From positions 1-64,000 of the forward strand of contig QFXI01000016.1 of NCBI GenBank assembly GCA_003402315.1: a DNA stretch of 64,000 nucleotides, in the 5' to 3' direction. The translations under genes were made by a program, and so were the position numbers. Shown piece by piece: positions 53,738-64,000 of this stretch. Within the stretch, counting starts at the first letter, position 1, and each line of letters begins with the position of its first letter. This DNA is from Candidatus Nitrotoga sp. LAW (GTDB taxonomy: Bacteria > Pseudomonadota > Gammaproteobacteria > Burkholderiales > Gallionellaceae). The notes beneath the pieces were generated by a model. It saw only the letters and a list, made by a program, of their open reading frames with translations, searched no databases and was not told the DNA's origin.

Positions 53738-54747
53738 GCATCACTATTCAGAATTTGAATAAGCAGTTCGGTAATTTTACCGCGCTAAACAACATCAATC
53801 TCGAAGTGAATAGCGGCGAATTGTTTGCGTTACTGGGTCCTTCTGGATGTGGCAAAACATCATTGCTGCGTATTATCGGCGGGTTGGATGTACAGAATTC
53901 CGGCAAAATACTTTTTCATGGCAAGGACGTTGAACAGCGCGATGCCCGTGAGCGCAATGTTGGTTTTGTATTCCAACATTACGCGCTATTTCGCCACATG
54001 ACCGTGTTCGAAAATGTTGCATTCGGTCTCCGTGTGAAACCGAAAAAGGAACGCCACAATGAAACCGAGATCAAGCGCCGCGTACATGAGCTGTTACAAC
54101 TGGTGCAACTCGATTGGCTGGCGGATCGCTATCCGGCACAGCTTTCTGGTGGCCAGCGGCAGCGCATCGCTTTGGCACGCGCATTGGCAGTCGAACCACA
54201 GATCCTGCTGCTGGATGAACCATTCGGCGCGCTGGATACCAAGGTCCGTAAAGAACTACGCCGCTGGTTGCGTCGCTTGCATGACGAACTCCATGTCACC
54301 AGTGTATTCGTCACTCACGATCAGGAAGAAGCGCTAGAAGTAGCAGACCGCATCGTGGTAATGAACAAAGGCAACATTGAACAAGTTGGTTCACCCGATG
54401 ACGTATATGCCAGTCCTGCCTCACCTTTCGTGTATCAATTCATCGGTAATGTAAATTTATTTCACAGCCGGACTCATGCCCTTTGGACGCAACAGCAAAG
54501 CGATGCCGTAGCCTACGTACGCCCGCATGACATTGACATTAGCCTGATACCGCAGCAATCTTCCCTGCCGGTAGCGGTGAAGCAAGTACGCGCCATCGGT
54601 TCAGTAGTACGACTGGAAGCGGCAATCGGGCAAGACAGTGAAATAGTAGAGATCGAGCTAAGCCGCGAACGTTTCAACATCACACCTGTGGCTGTAGGTG
54701 ACCAAGTATTCATCCGGCCACGTCAGATTAAGCTGTTCGAAGCATAA
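53734..54747 (+). CDS. cysA: Sulfate ABC transporter ATPase CysA
   Basis: 337 residues. Walker [14 protein letters not shown]-loop [13 protein letters not shown], signature [15 protein letters not shown], Walker [13 protein letters not shown] and switch His in [11 protein letters not shown]. The C-terminal ~100 residues are a regulatory beta domain with YVRPHDIDI. It powers sulfate import. It overlaps cysW by four bases and is followed 11 bases later by the regulator gene. Confidence 0.96.
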   Translation: MSITIQNLNKQFGNFTALNNINLEVNSGELFALLGPSGCGKTSLLRIIGGLDVQNSGKILFHGKDVEQRDARERNVGFVFQHYALFRHMTVFENVAFGLRVKPKKERHNETEIKRRVHELLQLVQLDWLADRYPAQLSGGQRQRIALARALAVEPQILLLDEPFGALDTKVRKELRRWLRRLHDELHVTSVFVTHDQEEALEVADRIVVMNKGNIEQVGSPDDVYASPASPFVYQFIGNVNLFHSRTHALWTQQQSDAVAYVRPHDIDISLIPQQSSLPVAVKQVRAIGSVVRLEAAIGQDSEIVEIELSRERFNITPVAVGDQVFIRPRQIKLFEA

Positions 54748-54758
54748 CGGAGGAAATC

Positions 54759-55691
54759 ATGAATTTTCAACAATTGCGCATCATCCGCGAAACGGTCGCA
54801 AGCAATTTCAATCTCACCGAGGCGGCTAACGCGCTGTTCACCTCTCAGTCAGGCGTCTCCAAGCACATCAAGGATTTGGAGGATGAGCTGGGCATCGAGT
54901 TATTCGTGCGCAAAGGTAAACGACTGCTGGGATTAACCGAACCCGGACGTGAACTTGTAGGGATTGTTAATCGCATTCTATTGGATGCAAAAAATATAAC
55001 GAATTTGGCTAACCAATATAGCGGACGTAATGAAGGTCGCCTTACCCTGGTTGCCACGCATACCCAAGCACGCTACGCCCTGCCTCGAGTAGTGACGGAC
55101 TTCAAGAAAGCATTTCCCAAGGTACATCTAAAACTGCACCAGGCCAGCCCTAATGAAATAGTTTCCATGCTGCTGGATGGCCAAGCAGACATAGGCGTGG
55201 CCACTGAAGCGCTTTCCGATGTTACCGGACTCGATATATTTCCCTTTTATTCCTGGCACCATGCGGTAATTGTGCCTGCCGGACATCCGTTAGAAAGTGT
55301 TCATCCAATCTCGCTGGAAGCGGTTACGGATTATCCCATCGTCACTTACCACGATGGCCTAACTGGACGTGCCGGAATAGACCAGTCTTTCGCTGCGGCG
55401 GGGCTGGAGCCAGACATCGTCATGTCGGCACTGGATGCGGACGTAATCAAGACGTATGTAGAACTGGGATTAGGCATTGGAATCATTGCCTCAATGGCAT
55501 TCAATCCATCCAAGGATACCGGGCTTCGTTTGCTCGACAGCTCACACTTGTTTGGCAAGAACACCACTTATATTGCTTTACGGCACGGGCACTATCTGCG
55601 CAACTTCGCATACCGTTTCATCGAGCTTTGTTCTCCCGCCCTTGATGAGGCGGTAATTCGTGCCGGTGTGGCACCGCTTCAAGCTGAATAA
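54759..55691 (+). CDS. cysB: CysB-type LysR transcriptional regulator
   Basis: 310 residues. N-terminal winged helix (MNFQQLRIIRETVASNFNLTEAANALFTSQSGVSKHIKDLE). The effector domain contains ATHTQARYALP, the CysB segment that binds sulfate or acetylserine, and GQADIGVATEAL. It should activate sulfate-uptake genes when sulfur is scarce. Being last in cysTWA, it likely acts at the T-N11-A site at 51930-51952. Cbl is a close relative and cannot be excluded. A strong terminator follows. Confidence 0.92.
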   Translation: MNFQQLRIIRETVASNFNLTEAANALFTSQSGVSKHIKDLEDELGIELFVRKGKRLLGLTEPGRELVGIVNRILLDAKNITNLANQYSGRNEGRLTLVATHTQARYALPRVVTDFKKAFPKVHLKLHQASPNEIVSMLLDGQADIGVATEALSDVTGLDIFPFYSWHHAVIVPAGHPLESVHPISLEAVTDYPIVTYHDGLTGRAGIDQSFAAAGLEPDIVMSALDADVIKTYVELGLGIGIIASMAFNPSKDTGLRLLDSSHLFGKNTTYIALRHGHYLRNFAYRFIELCSPALDEAVIRAGVAPLQAE

Positions 55692-55772
55692 AGTAATGTT
55701 AGTTTTTGTTATTCAAATCACTGAGTAATGTTTAATTTTTCCGGCAGCCCACTTATTAGTTAAGATCAGTTG

Positions 55773-55825
55773 AAGTGGACATCTCCGTTTTAAGTTTATC
55801 AAAACGGAGATGTCCACTTTTTTCC
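55773..55825 (+). terminator. Rho-independent terminator after cysTWAB
   Basis: A perfect 19-bp stem (55773-55791 with 55801-55819), nine-base loop, then a T-run. It lies 80 bases past the cysB stop and is the best terminator in the window. The convergent Sel1 gene on the minus strand ends 60 bases further on. Confidence 0.9.
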
Positions 55826-55886
55826 AATTTATATCTTAAAGATGGCGATTCTAATTTTCAAAACACGGCGCGATAATATCCCACCA

Positions 55887-56702
55887 TTACTTAGCATGCT
55901 CTGTCAGCCACTTTCGTGCCAGCGCCTGCGCCTGTTCTATTTGTACAGCAGCCAATTTGTATTCGATACTTCTTCTGCTTCTCTCAGCCGTCTCGTATCC
56001 TTCCCCTGCCGCCAAGTTATACCACATGTGTGCCTGAAGCCAGTCTTGTGGTACGCCTTGACCACTTTCATACATCAACCCAAGACTATGCTGCGCCTTC
56101 GCATTTTTTTGTTCAGCTGCCTTTAGATACCACGATGCGGCTTCCTTAAAATCCTGTGGAAGGCCTTGGCCGTTTGCATACAGCACACCAAGATTGTACT
56201 GCGCCATCGCGCTACCCTGGGCTGCCGCTTTGCGGTACCACCACGCAGCTTCTTTATAGTTCTGTGGTACACCTTTACCATTATGGTACATCTGCCCAAG
56301 ATTAAACTGCGCACCTGCGTGACCCTGTCCGGCGGCTCTGTGATACAACGATGCAGCTTCATCATAGTCCCGTGATACACCTTCACCATACTGGTACAAA
56401 ATTCCAAGAGAATTTAGTGCATCCGCATCCCCCTGTTTAACTGCATATCTATACCATACCGCAGCTTCTTTGAAATCTTGGGCAACACCTTGGCCTTTGT
56501 GGTACATCATACCAAGATTGTATTGGGCAGTCGCATCGCCACTGACTGCAAGCCGACGGAATTCTTTTAATGCAGCGGGATAATTGCCTTTTTCATAAGC
56601 CTCAGTCGCATCTTGCAAATCAGCTTGCGCACCTGCACTCATCGCAAAAAAAATCACTGCCAACAATAGCCTGAATAAATTTACCGTAATTGTGTTGTGC
56701 AT
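55887..56702 (-). CDS. Exported Sel1-repeat protein
   Basis: 271 residues. Signal peptide cleaved near AQA, then five to six Sel1 repeats of 36 residues (pattern AQYNLGxMYxxGxGVxQDxKEAAxWYRKAAxQG) up to ~235, and a short helical tail (AVQIEQAQALARKWL). These alpha-alpha superhelices mediate protein contacts in the periplasm. The partner is unknown. It lies downstream of alaS on the same strand, about 330 bases away. Confidence 0.9.
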   Translation of the reverse strand: MHNTITVNLFRLLLAVIFFAMSAGAQADLQDATEAYEKGNYPAALKEFRRLAVSGDATAQYNLGMMYHKGQGVAQDFKEAAVWYRYAVKQGDADALNSLGILYQYGEGVSRDYDEAASLYHRAAGQGHAGAQFNLGQMYHNGKGVPQNYKEAAWWYRKAAAQGSAMAQYNLGVLYANGQGLPQDFKEAASWYLKAAEQKNAKAQHSLGLMYESGQGVPQDWLQAHMWYNLAAGEGYETAERSRRSIEYKLAAVQIEQAQALARKWLTEHAK

Positions 56703-57029
56703 TTTCCATTCCTCGTAATTTAAGTCTATTAACCCGACGTGATTCTATTTTACCCTACACCTTCGCTGCCATTTTTAGATCTGCCAATACATCTTGCCCG
56801 CGGATATCAACACCATCTATTTTGAATGCTTGGATTATGATCATTAACGGTACTCCTGTATCCTACCACCATCATTAGCGGCACTCAAACTCATTCATGC
56901 CATGCTACGTATAATCAATCAGGAACGCGCAATCTATCGCATTTCGTCTTTACAACATGACCAAACCCAAAATTTCTTTGGGACAGATACGTCATGCAAT
57001 TATCCATCCCCTCTTTGATTTAAGCTTGC
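56703..57029. other. Spacer between alaS and the Sel1 gene
   Basis: About 330 bases. On the minus strand 56755-56844 is a 29-codon frame (MIIIQAFKIDGVDIRGQDV...) with AGGAGT seven bases before its ATG. It may be a real micro-protein or a relic; the family is not recognised. Nothing else is visible apart from the Sel1 promoter. Confidence 0.35.
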
Positions 57030-59723
57030 TTATAGCTTCCCCGTTACCCAAACCGATACAGATGCAAGTGCAGTGGCCAGGAATTCTGGCTGCGTACCCC
57101 CTGCTTGAGCCATATCCGCACGGCCACCACCTTTCCCGCCCACCTGCCGCGCCACTGAATTAACCAATTCTCCCGCCTTTACCTTATCGGTAATATCAGC
57201 GGTAACGCCTGCGATAAGCATCACTTTCCCATCAGCCACGGCAGCCAATACGATGGCCGCCGATTTAAGTTTATCTTTCAGCTTGTCTAATGTTTCACGC
57301 AATATTTTATTATCCGCACCTTCCAAAAGTGCAGCTACTATTTTGACGCCGTTAATTTCTATAGCCTGATTCGCCAAGTCGTCACCTTGCGAAGAAGCCA
57401 ATTTAGATTTCAAGGTAGCGAGTTCTTTTTCCAGCGCTTTTATCCCATCCTGCATTTGCGCAACACGCTGGGTTAGCTCATGTGGCTGCACCTTAAGCGT
57501 GGCGGCGACTTCATGCACCCTTGCATCTAGCTGTTGCGCCCAGCTCAATGCCCCCTCCCCGGTGATCGCCTCGATACGGCGGATACCAGCAGCCACACCG
57601 CTCTCCATTACAATCTTGAATAAGCCAATGTCGCCGGTGCGCTGTACATGCGTGCCACCGCATAGTTCAGTGGAAAATTCGCCCATGCCTAACACGCGCA
57701 CTTCATCGCCATATTTTTCACCGAACAATGCCATGGCACCGGATTTAAGCGCATCATCATAAGCCATCACCTGCGCGCTCACCGCAGCATTAGCCTGTAT
57801 GGCATGGTTCACTTGGCTTTCCACCTCGCGGATTTGCGTATCAGTCATCGGTGCATTGTGGCTAAAGTCAAAACGTGTTTTTGTCTGGTCTACCAGCGAA
57901 CCCTTCTGTTGCACATGCGTACCCAATACATCACGTAGCGCCCGGTGCATCAGGTGCGTGGCAGAGTGGTTACGGATGGTGCGCGCGCGCGCAGCTTTAT
58001 CGACAATAGCGTCGATTGAGTCACCCACCTTGATAAAACCACTTTTTACCTGTCCGTGATGGCCAAACACATCGGGTTGAATTTTTTGTGTATCTTCTAC
58101 AACAAAAAGCGTTGGATTATTGGAAGATATTTGCAGCACGCCCACGTCACCCACCTGCCCACCAGATTCGGCGTAGAACGGCGTATTGTCTAACACCACA
58201 ATACCTGTATCGGAAGCGGATAACTCATGCACAGCCACGCCATCCTTATACAACGCCACGACCTTGCCCTGCGTAACCAGTTTTTCGTACCCATGAAATT
58301 GGGTTTTCACGCCCTCGTATTCCAGCCCTGCGGCTATTTTGAACTTTCCCGCCGCGCGCGCCTGTTCGCGCTGGCGTGCCATGGCATCATTAAAGCCAAC
58401 TTCATCAACTATGACACCATGCTCACGACATACGTCCTGTGTCAGGTCGAGCGGAAAACCATAGGTGTCGTGCAAAGTAAAAGCAATATGTCCCACAAGA
58501 ATTTTTGGTTGAAGTAACTTGCCTTCAGCCCGATCTTTTCCACTGCCCGATTCGGCATCAAAACCAAGACCATCCGTTACAATTTTATCGAGTGCTACTT
58601 CCAGCATTTTCATACCATGCTCAATCGTCTCAAAAAAGCGCTCTTCCTCGATACGTAGCACCTCAGTTACCCGCGTTTGTGCTGCGACCAACTCAGGGTA
58701 CGCCCCGCCCATTTCCCTGGCAAGATCAATTACTATCTTATGGAAAAATGCTGCGCGACAGCCCAATTTATAACCATGCCGGATGGCACGGCGGATAATG
58801 CGGCGCAACACATAGCCGCGGCCTTCATTGCCGGGAATCACTCCATCCACAATTAAGAAGGAACAAGCGCGAATATGGTCAGCGATCACCTTGAGCGAAT
58901 TGTTGGTAAGGTCATTGGTCTTCGTTTCGCGCGCCGCCGCACAGATAAGATTCTGGAATAAATCAATATCATAGTTTGAGTGTACGTGTTGCAATACTGC
59001 CGCGATACGCTCCAGCCCCATACCAGTATCCACCGATGGCTTGGGTAACGGGTGCAGCACACCGCTCTCATCACGGTTGTATTGCATAAATACCAAGTTC
59101 CAGATTTCAATATAGCGATCACCATCGGCCTCCGCACTGCCCGGAGGACCGCCCCAAACATCAGGCCCATGGTCATAAAAAATTTCCGAACATGGACCGC
59201 ATGGACCGGTATCAGCCATCTGCCAGAAATTATCGGAAGCGTAGCGCGTACCTTGGTTATCACCGATACGCACAATACGCTCAACAGGTACCCCCACTTC
59301 ATTGGACCAAATGCCATAAGCTTCATCATCCTCGGCATAAACGGTTACCCAAAGCTTTTCAGCTGGCAGCTTATAAACCTCAGTAAGCAATTCCCAGGCA
59401 TATTTGATGGCACTGTGTTTAAAATAATCCCCAAAGCTGAAATTACCCAACATCTCGAAAAATGTGTGGTGCCGCGCGGTATAACCCACGTTTTCCAGGT
59501 CGTTGTGTTTACCACCTGCACGCACACAGCGCTGCGAAGACGTAGCGCGTACATAAGGACGCTTGTCATGTCCAAGAAAACAGTCTTTGAATTGCACCAT
59601 ACCAGAGTTGGTGAACAACAATGTAGGGTCATTGCCCGGCACCAATGAACTGGAAGACACGATAGTGTGCTCTTTGGTGGCAAAGTAATTCAAAAATTTC
59701 AGACGGATTTCGCTGCTGTTCAT
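57030..59723 (-). CDS. alaS: Alanyl-tRNA synthetase
   Basis: 897 residues from the ATG at 59723 ([14 protein letters not shown]), with GGTGA upstream; 25 further open codons before it do not fit the family. Catalytic domain at the N-terminus ([46 protein letters not shown]-like [15 protein letters not shown]). The editing domain has [16 protein letters not shown] and CGGTH. The C-terminal oligomerisation domain ends [12 protein letters not shown]. It charges tRNA-Ala and clears mischarged Ser or Gly. Confidence 0.97.
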   Translation of the reverse strand: MNSSEIRLKFLNYFATKEHTIVSSSSLVPGNDPTLLFTNSGMVQFKDCFLGHDKRPYVRATSSQRCVRAGGKHNDLENVGYTARHHTFFEMLGNFSFGDYFKHSAIKYAWELLTEVYKLPAEKLWVTVYAEDDEAYGIWSNEVGVPVERIVRIGDNQGTRYASDNFWQMADTGPCGPCSEIFYDHGPDVWGGPPGSAEADGDRYIEIWNLVFMQYNRDESGVLHPLPKPSVDTGMGLERIAAVLQHVHSNYDIDLFQNLICAAARETKTNDLTNNSLKVIADHIRACSFLIVDGVIPGNEGRGYVLRRIIRRAIRHGYKLGCRAAFFHKIVIDLAREMGGAYPELVAAQTRVTEVLRIEEERFFETIEHGMKMLEVALDKIVTDGLGFDAESGSGKDRAEGKLLQPKILVGHIAFTLHDTYGFPLDLTQDVCREHGVIVDEVGFNDAMARQREQARAAGKFKIAAGLEYEGVKTQFHGYEKLVTQGKVVALYKDGVAVHELSASDTGIVVLDNTPFYAESGGQVGDVGVLQISSNNPTLFVVEDTQKIQPDVFGHHGQVKSGFIKVGDSIDAIVDKAARARTIRNHSATHLMHRALRDVLGTHVQQKGSLVDQTKTRFDFSHNAPMTDTQIREVESQVNHAIQANAAVSAQVMAYDDALKSGAMALFGEKYGDEVRVLGMGEFSTELCGGTHVQRTGDIGLFKIVMESGVAAGIRRIEAITGEGALSWAQQLDARVHEVAATLKVQPHELTQRVAQMQDGIKALEKELATLKSKLASSQGDDLANQAIEINGVKIVAALLEGADNKILRETLDKLKDKLKSAAIVLAAVADGKVMLIAGVTADITDKVKAGELVNSVARQVGGKGGGRADMAQAGGTQPEFLATALASVSVWVTGKL

Positions 59724-60036
59724 CTGTTCACCAATCTTAAAAAAAACAATTATTTTTATGTTCCATAAGATGCGGATAATACCATCCGGCACCACCAAGC
59801 TGCACCCCCCGTTTCTTATAGCAGGCAGATGGTGTAAGCGACGAAACCATTTTCAGAGGAATTTATAATGACGGGGCTAATCTGATAAAGATATCAAACG
59901 AACCATCCTGGATGGCGTTTGCCATGAACCAACATATATTATTGAATTTTAAAAACACATGTCCGGCGAATCGAACACCATCAAGCGTTTCTCCAAGGTT
60001 CAGAAGAAAATGATCTTCAGGCTGACCTGTTTCCGC

Positions 60037-62481
60037 TTAAAGCTCAAATAATCCCCTGTCTGAAGAAAGAAGCTTGGTGAATTCCTCAGCACTTACCGGT
60101 TGACTGAAATAATAACCTTGTATTTCATCACATCCTTGCTGTTTCAGAAAAGCCAATTGTTCTGCGGTTTCCACCCCTTCAGCAATAACTTTCAGCTTGA
60201 GACTATGAGCCATTGAAATAATGGTACTTACAATCACCGCATCATCCGTATCTGTCGCCAAATCACGCACAAACGATTGATCAATCTTGAACTTATCAAT
60301 TGGAAAGCGCTTGAGGTAACTTAAACTGGAGTAGCCCGTGCCAAAATCATCCACCGACAGCTTGAGTCCCATCGCCTTCATATCTTCCAACAACAAAATT
60401 GCAGCTTCCGCATCCTGCATGACGACACCCTCAGTAATTTCAAGTTCCAGACCAGATGGAGCCAGACCGCTTTCATACAAAATAGCCTTAATTATCTCGC
60501 CGAGATTTTTCTGGCGGAACTGCACTGCCGAAAGATTTACTGCCATGGTAATCTTCATCAACCCCAGCTTGCGCCACTCCTGATTCTGGCGGCAAGCCTC
60601 GCGCAACACCCATTCGCCAATTGGAGGGATTAGACCGTTTTCTTCCGCAATGGGGATAAACTGCGCTGGCAAAACATTTCCATACACGGGGTGATCCCAG
60701 CGAACCAGCGCTTCCGCGCCGATGATATGACCGCTTTGCAAATCCACTTGTGGCTGGTAAAGCAGAAATAATTCGTTCCGTTCCAAGGCGTGACTTAATT
60801 TATTCTTGATCGCCATCCGTTCAAGCGTACGCCGATTCATCTCGTGGGTGAAAAATTGGTAATTATTTCGCCCGCTTCCCTTAGCTTGGTACATCGCGGC
60901 GTCAGCATGCGCAATCAGGGACTCACTGTCATTCCCATCTTCTGGGAACACACTAATTCCAATGCTGGTAGTCACTTCAATTTCGTTTCCATCAATTACA
61001 CACGGACCTGCAATAGATGCCAGAAGTTTTACGGCAATCGTGGCAATATCATCCGTATTTTCTATATATGGCAACATGACGGCAAATTCATCGCCGCCCA
61101 GCCGGCTTACCGTATCACTAGTACGTGCAACACTGCTAATGCGGCCTGCCACAATCTTTAACAACTTATCACCGACAAGATGACCCAATGTGTCGTTAAC
61201 CCCCTTGAAACGATCCAAATCAAGGAACATAACGGCCACTTTGCGTTGTTCGCGTCCTGCATGGGCAATCGCCTGTGTTAAGCGATCATGCAACATCATG
61301 CGATTTGGAAGGTTGGTGAGAAAATCATGCTGCGCAATATAAACTATGCGTTCTTCTGCCGCTTTGCGCTCGCTGATATCAGAAACCACCGCAATATAAT
61401 GGCTAAATTCGCCCCGCGCATCTTTCATCGTGCTGATACTCAACCACTCGACGTAACTCTCTCCATTCTTGCGGCGATCTGTTATTTCGCCCTGCCAGCG
61501 GCCATTTTTTTGAATACTCTGCCACATCTTGTCGTAAAACGACTTGTCCATCAAACCGGAATGAAGTATTCGCGGGTTCTTGCCAATCGCTTCAGCAGCG
61601 CTGTAACCGGTAATGGCGGAAAAAGCCGGATTGACCGACACAATATTGTTACTTGAATCTGTCACGACTACACCCTCATTGATAGTATCGAATATACGCG
61701 CAAACAATCGAAGCTGTTCCGTGGCCTCTTTACGCGCAGTAATATCTTCGATCACCTCAATAAAATAATCCGGCTCACCAGTAGAGGTGTGAGTAAGCGA
61801 GCATGTAAGATTGACCCACACCAATGAACCATCCTTGCGCACATAGCGTATTTCCTTGGTAGAGCTAGGAACTTCGCCGGCAAGTAACTGCTGCATACAG
61901 TCCAGTTCGTCTGACATATCGTCGGGGTAGGTGATGCTCGGCCGATCGTGTGTCAGGAGTTCTTCCTCAGTACAACCAGTGATGAGGCACAGCTTGTGGT
62001 TAACGCGCAGCCAGCGGCCATCCAGCCCGACATGTGCGATGCCAACAGCGGCCTGTTCGAACGTCGCGCGAAAGCGCTGCTCGGACTGGAAATGGGTGCG
62101 TCGCGCCTGTGCCGCCTGTAATTCGCGCTCAATAGCGGGAATCAGACGCTTCAAATTGCTTTTCAACAGGTAATCATGCGCCCCCGCCTTGATCGCCGCC
62201 ACCGCCAAGTCTTCACCGATGGCGCCAGAAACGATAATGAACGGCAGATCGCGTCCCCTTTGCTGCACAATTTGTAACGCAGCAAATGAATCAAACCCTG
62301 GCATAGCGTGGTCGGAAAGCACCAAGTCCCACTCATCCTGTTGCAAAGCCTGATTTAAACCATCCGCGCTGTCTACCCTTAAATGGATGAGTTCATAGTG
62401 TTGTTGTAAATATCGCGTCAACAGCAGTGCATCATCTTCCGAATCCTCAATAACCAGCGTACGTAATATCGGCTTGTTCAT
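60037..62481 (-). CDS. REC-PAS-PAS-GGDEF-EAL signalling protein
   Basis: 814 residues. Receiver ~1-120 (VIEDSEDDALLL, phospho-Asp in LVLSDHAMPG); PAS/PAC ~135-255 and ~258-380 (GVVVTDSSNNIVSVNPAF); GGDEF ~385-545 with intact RLGGDEFAVML; EAL ~560-805 with intact GAEALVRWDHP, DDFGTGYSSL, KIDQSF and VIAEGVE. Both the cyclase and phosphodiesterase motifs are present. The net direction of c-di-GMP change is unknown. It overlaps the upstream receiver gene by four bases, so the sensor kinase, Rcp1-like receiver and this protein probably form a relay. Confidence 0.93.
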   Translation of the reverse strand: MNKPILRTLVIEDSEDDALLLTRYLQQHYELIHLRVDSADGLNQALQQDEWDLVLSDHAMPGFDSFAALQIVQQRGRDLPFIIVSGAIGEDLAVAAIKAGAHDYLLKSNLKRLIPAIERELQAAQARRTHFQSEQRFRATFEQAAVGIAHVGLDGRWLRVNHKLCLITGCTEEELLTHDRPSITYPDDMSDELDCMQQLLAGEVPSSTKEIRYVRKDGSLVWVNLTCSLTHTSTGEPDYFIEVIEDITARKEATEQLRLFARIFDTINEGVVVTDSSNNIVSVNPAFSAITGYSAAEAIGKNPRILHSGLMDKSFYDKMWQSIQKNGRWQGEITDRRKNGESYVEWLSISTMKDARGEFSHYIAVVSDISERKAAEERIVYIAQHDFLTNLPNRMMLHDRLTQAIAHAGREQRKVAVMFLDLDRFKGVNDTLGHLVGDKLLKIVAGRISSVARTSDTVSRLGGDEFAVMLPYIENTDDIATIAVKLLASIAGPCVIDGNEIEVTTSIGISVFPEDGNDSESLIAHADAAMYQAKGSGRNNYQFFTHEMNRRTLERMAIKNKLSHALERNELFLLYQPQVDLQSGHIIGAEALVRWDHPVYGNVLPAQFIPIAEENGLIPPIGEWVLREACRQNQEWRKLGLMKITMAVNLSAVQFRQKNLGEIIKAILYESGLAPSGLELEITEGVVMQDAEAAILLLEDMKAMGLKLSVDDFGTGYSSLSYLKRFPIDKFKIDQSFVRDLATDTDDAVIVSTIISMAHSLKLKVIAEGVETAEQLAFLKQQGCDEIQGYYFSQPVSAEEFTKLLSSDRGLFEL

Positions 62482-62930
62482 TGCACCTGCCTACCACTTG
62501 GAGGGGTTTCGTTGATTGCCAGCCAATACACCCCAAGATTGCGCACCGCCTCAGTGAATTGATCAAAATCCACTGGCTTAAGGATATAGCTATTGAGACC
62601 CAGTTTGTAGCCGGCTAACAGATCACTCTGTTCGCGCGAGGAGGTAAGCATCGCCACCGGCAACAGTGCAGTTAGCGGGTTCGCACGCAGTTGTTTTAAT
62701 ACTTCGAGGCCATCTATTTTAGGCAATTTCAAATCAAGCAAGATTAGAGCTGGCATCACATTCAGGTCACGCCCCGCGTACCTTCCTTTACCAAATAGAT
62801 AATCGAGTGCTTCCGCCCCATCACGTGCCACTACTACTCCATTGTCGATACGGTTTTGCTTGAGCGCCCGCAAGGCAAGCGCCTCATCATCAGGATTATC
62901 CTCGACCAATAAAATAAATTTATTACCCAT
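62478..62930 (-). CDS. Rcp1-like single-domain response regulator
   Basis: 150 residues: LLVEDNPDDEALALRALKQN, phospho-Asp in LILLDLKLPKIDGLEVL, switch Thr/Ser in MLTSSREQSD, Lys in LKPVDFDQF. The EDNPDDE opening and the loop with GKGRYAGR are typical of Rcp1-type receivers that pair with phytochrome-like or haem-type kinases. There is no output domain. It lies between the kinase gene (33-base gap) and the GGDEF-EAL gene (four-base overlap). Confidence 0.92.
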   Translation of the reverse strand: MGNKFILLVEDNPDDEALALRALKQNRIDNGVVVARDGAEALDYLFGKGRYAGRDLNVMPALILLDLKLPKIDGLEVLKQLRANPLTALLPVAMLTSSREQSDLLAGYKLGLNSYILKPVDFDQFTEAVRNLGVYWLAINETPPSGRQVQ

Positions 62931-62963
62931 GTTGCGGCCTCCTTATTTGGTGCACACCCATAC

Positions 62964-64000
62964 TTATGGCAAAGTGAAATAAAATGTCGCGCCCTTGCCT
63001 AGCTCCCCTTCCGCCCATACTCGACCACCGTGACGATGAATGATGCGCTGCACTGTAGCCAATCCAATCCCCGTGCCGGAAAACTCGGCCATAGCGTGCA
63101 GCCGCTGAAACGCAGAAAAAAGTTTGCCGACGTATGCCATATCAAACCCTGCCCCATTATCACGAATGAAGTACACAGACGCTCCGACTTGGTGGGTGAC
63201 ACCCATTTTTATACGTGCATCCTCGCGCTTAGAAGTAAACTTCCACGCATTGCCCAATAGATTCTCCAGCGCTATTTTCAATAAGTGGGCATCACCCCGC
63301 ACCGTCATTCCTGGCATACAGACGAACTCTACGCGACGTTCAGGCTGTGCCTGTTGCAATTCGTCAGCCACTGTCTGCGCCAACACACTCAAATTCACCG
63401 TCTCAAAATTCATTTCACTGCGTGTGACGCGCGATAGCTTGAGCATATCGTCAATCAACTGTCCCATGCGCTGGGTAGCGGCGCGTACCCGTTGCAAATA
63501 ATCTTTCCCCACTTCGTCCAACTGCACACTGTAGTCATCGAGCAAAGCTCGGCTGAAGCCATCTATGCTGCGTAGCGGCGCGCGCAAATCATGCGACACC
63601 GAATAACTGAACGCCTCCAGCTCTTGATTGGCCGCAGCCAGCTGGATAGTGCGTTGCGTTACCTGATCTTCCAATTCCACTGATACACGCCGTAAGCGCG
63701 TAACTACCAATGCGAGCGCCCCTAATCCCAGCACCAGCAGTACACCAAAGAGGATGAAGACATCACGCAAATCGGTGCGACTTTGCGCCACTACACTGTC
63801 CAACGGTCGAATAATCTCTAGCACACCGCGCACATCCCCTACTTTCCAGTCATGTTTAGGGCTGTCCGGGCGGGCATTGTGGCAACTTATGCATTCCGCG
63901 TGCATTACATCCGCCGTAGCGTAACGTAGCGAAGCCCGCCCCTGAAAATCTTCAAAACGATAGTAGGGTTGTTGTGGGCGTGCCTGTAACGCTGCCAAAG
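62964..64000 (-). CDS. Sensor histidine kinase with haem-type DUF3365 sensor (5' end off window)
   Basis: At least 345 codons are open to the right edge; the true start lies beyond it. The visible N-terminal part is the end of a DUF3365-type sensor with the haem-binding CISCH motif, then [11 protein letters not shown] membrane helix ([18 protein letters not shown]) is followed by a short coiled coil, HisKA with phospho-His in [17 protein letters not shown], and HATPase with [23 protein letters not shown] and [12 protein letters not shown]. It probably senses redox state or a gas ligand through haem and phosphorylates the receiver encoded next. Confidence 0.9.
   Translation of the reverse strand, partial: LAALQARPQQPYYRFEDFQGRASLRYATADVMHAECISCHNARPDSPKHDWKVGDVRGVLEIIRPLDSVVAQSRTDLRDVFILFGVLLVLGLGALALVVTRLRRVSVELEDQVTQRTIQLAAANQELEAFSYSVSHDLRAPLRSIDGFSRALLDDYSVQLDEVGKDYLQRVRAATQRMGQLIDDMLKLSRVTRSEMNFETVNLSVLAQTVADELQQAQPERRVEFVCMPGMTVRGDAHLLKIALENLLGNAWKFTSKREDARIKMGVTHQVGASVYFIRDNGAGFDMAYVGKLFSAFQRLHAMAEFSGTGIGLATVQRIIHRHGGRVWAEGELGKGATFYFTLP

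Noticed and set aside
56957-57163. A plus-strand frame starting MTKPKISLGQIRHAI near the 3' end of alaS
   Set aside because: Its second half lies antisense to the alaS C-terminus and the family is not recognised; no ribosome site upstream.
59052-59648. A 198-codon plus-strand open frame opposite alaS
   Set aside because: It is antisense to the catalytic domain of alanyl-tRNA synthetase; no ribosome site or domain is visible.
1-64000. tRNA, rRNA, CRISPR arrays, prophage attachment sites
   Set aside because: I read both strands for T-loop-like GGTTCGA motifs, regularly spaced direct repeats and integrase genes and found none I could support.

Overview
The window looks like chromosomal DNA of a betaproteobacterium, most likely of the Nitrosomonadales/Gallionellaceae type (iron or nitrite oxidisers). 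The grounds are moderate base composition, a metX-metW pair, a CheV-rich chemotaxis operon, CzcCBA efflux, cysTWA with a CysB-type regulator, and many small secreted proteins. No rRNA, tRNA, CRISPR array or complete insertion sequence was recognised. The taxon is an inference from gene families and synteny; no search could be run.

Layout. 1-0.75 kb: two small exported proteins on the minus strand (PEGA, partial; DUF2946-like). 1.06-8.3 kb: a minus-strand chemotaxis operon read MCP (NIT sensor) - cheV - cheV - cheY - cheZ - cheA. 8.3-10.7 kb: a gene-poor stretch with an IS5-type transposase relic and two small secreted-protein genes (one EF-hand) that share an upstream box and similar stem-loops. 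10.9-13.6 kb: an RNB exoribonuclease overlapping a TonB-like protein. 13.9-20.7 kb: His-rich exported protein plus czcC-czcB-czcA. 20.9-22.8 kb: Gly/Tyr-rich exported protein, glycine-zipper lipoprotein ending in a C10 tract, and a DUF2325 protein. 23.1-28.5 kb (minus): two sulfate-binding proteins, a small hypothetical, a single-domain Mop protein, an alginate-export-type porin and an EAL phosphodiesterase. 28.7-31.9 kb: metX-metW behind a structured leader, then an AmpG-like permease.

32.2-45.8 kb is the most notable block: a FecI sigma factor, FecR anti-sigma factor and FecA-type signalling receptor followed, in nearly overlapping genes, by an ATP-grasp ligase, an IucA/IucC synthetase, an MFS exporter, a second IucA/IucC synthetase, a PLP decarboxylase and an SbnG/AcsB-like citrate-forming aldolase. 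The order ATP-grasp / IucC / MFS / IucC / decarboxylase is that of vibrioferrin/xanthoferrin loci (pvsABCDE/xssABCDE). A relic of a second TonB-dependent receptor and a PepSY membrane protein follow. The receptor probably senses the product and switches on its own biosynthesis through FecR-FecI. This would be a complete make-export-capture-reduce circuit for a citrate-based carboxylate siderophore with its own citrate supply.

46-49.9 kb: a CDF zinc exporter, a class V aminotransferase relic, an internally deleted restriction/helicase (type ISP-like) pseudogene, and an intact HipA-like kinase plus DUF3037 pair, together a small decayed defence-like patch. 49.9-55.7 kb: alanine dehydrogenase, a class II glutamine amidotransferase, and cysT-cysW-cysA-cysB behind a perfect LysR-type T-N11-A palindrome. 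The matching sulfate-binding proteins are the distant 24-28 kb genes. 55.9-64 kb (minus): a Sel1-repeat protein, alaS, and a signalling operon of a haem-type sensor kinase (cut by the window edge), an Rcp1-like receiver and a REC-PAS-PAS-GGDEF-EAL protein.
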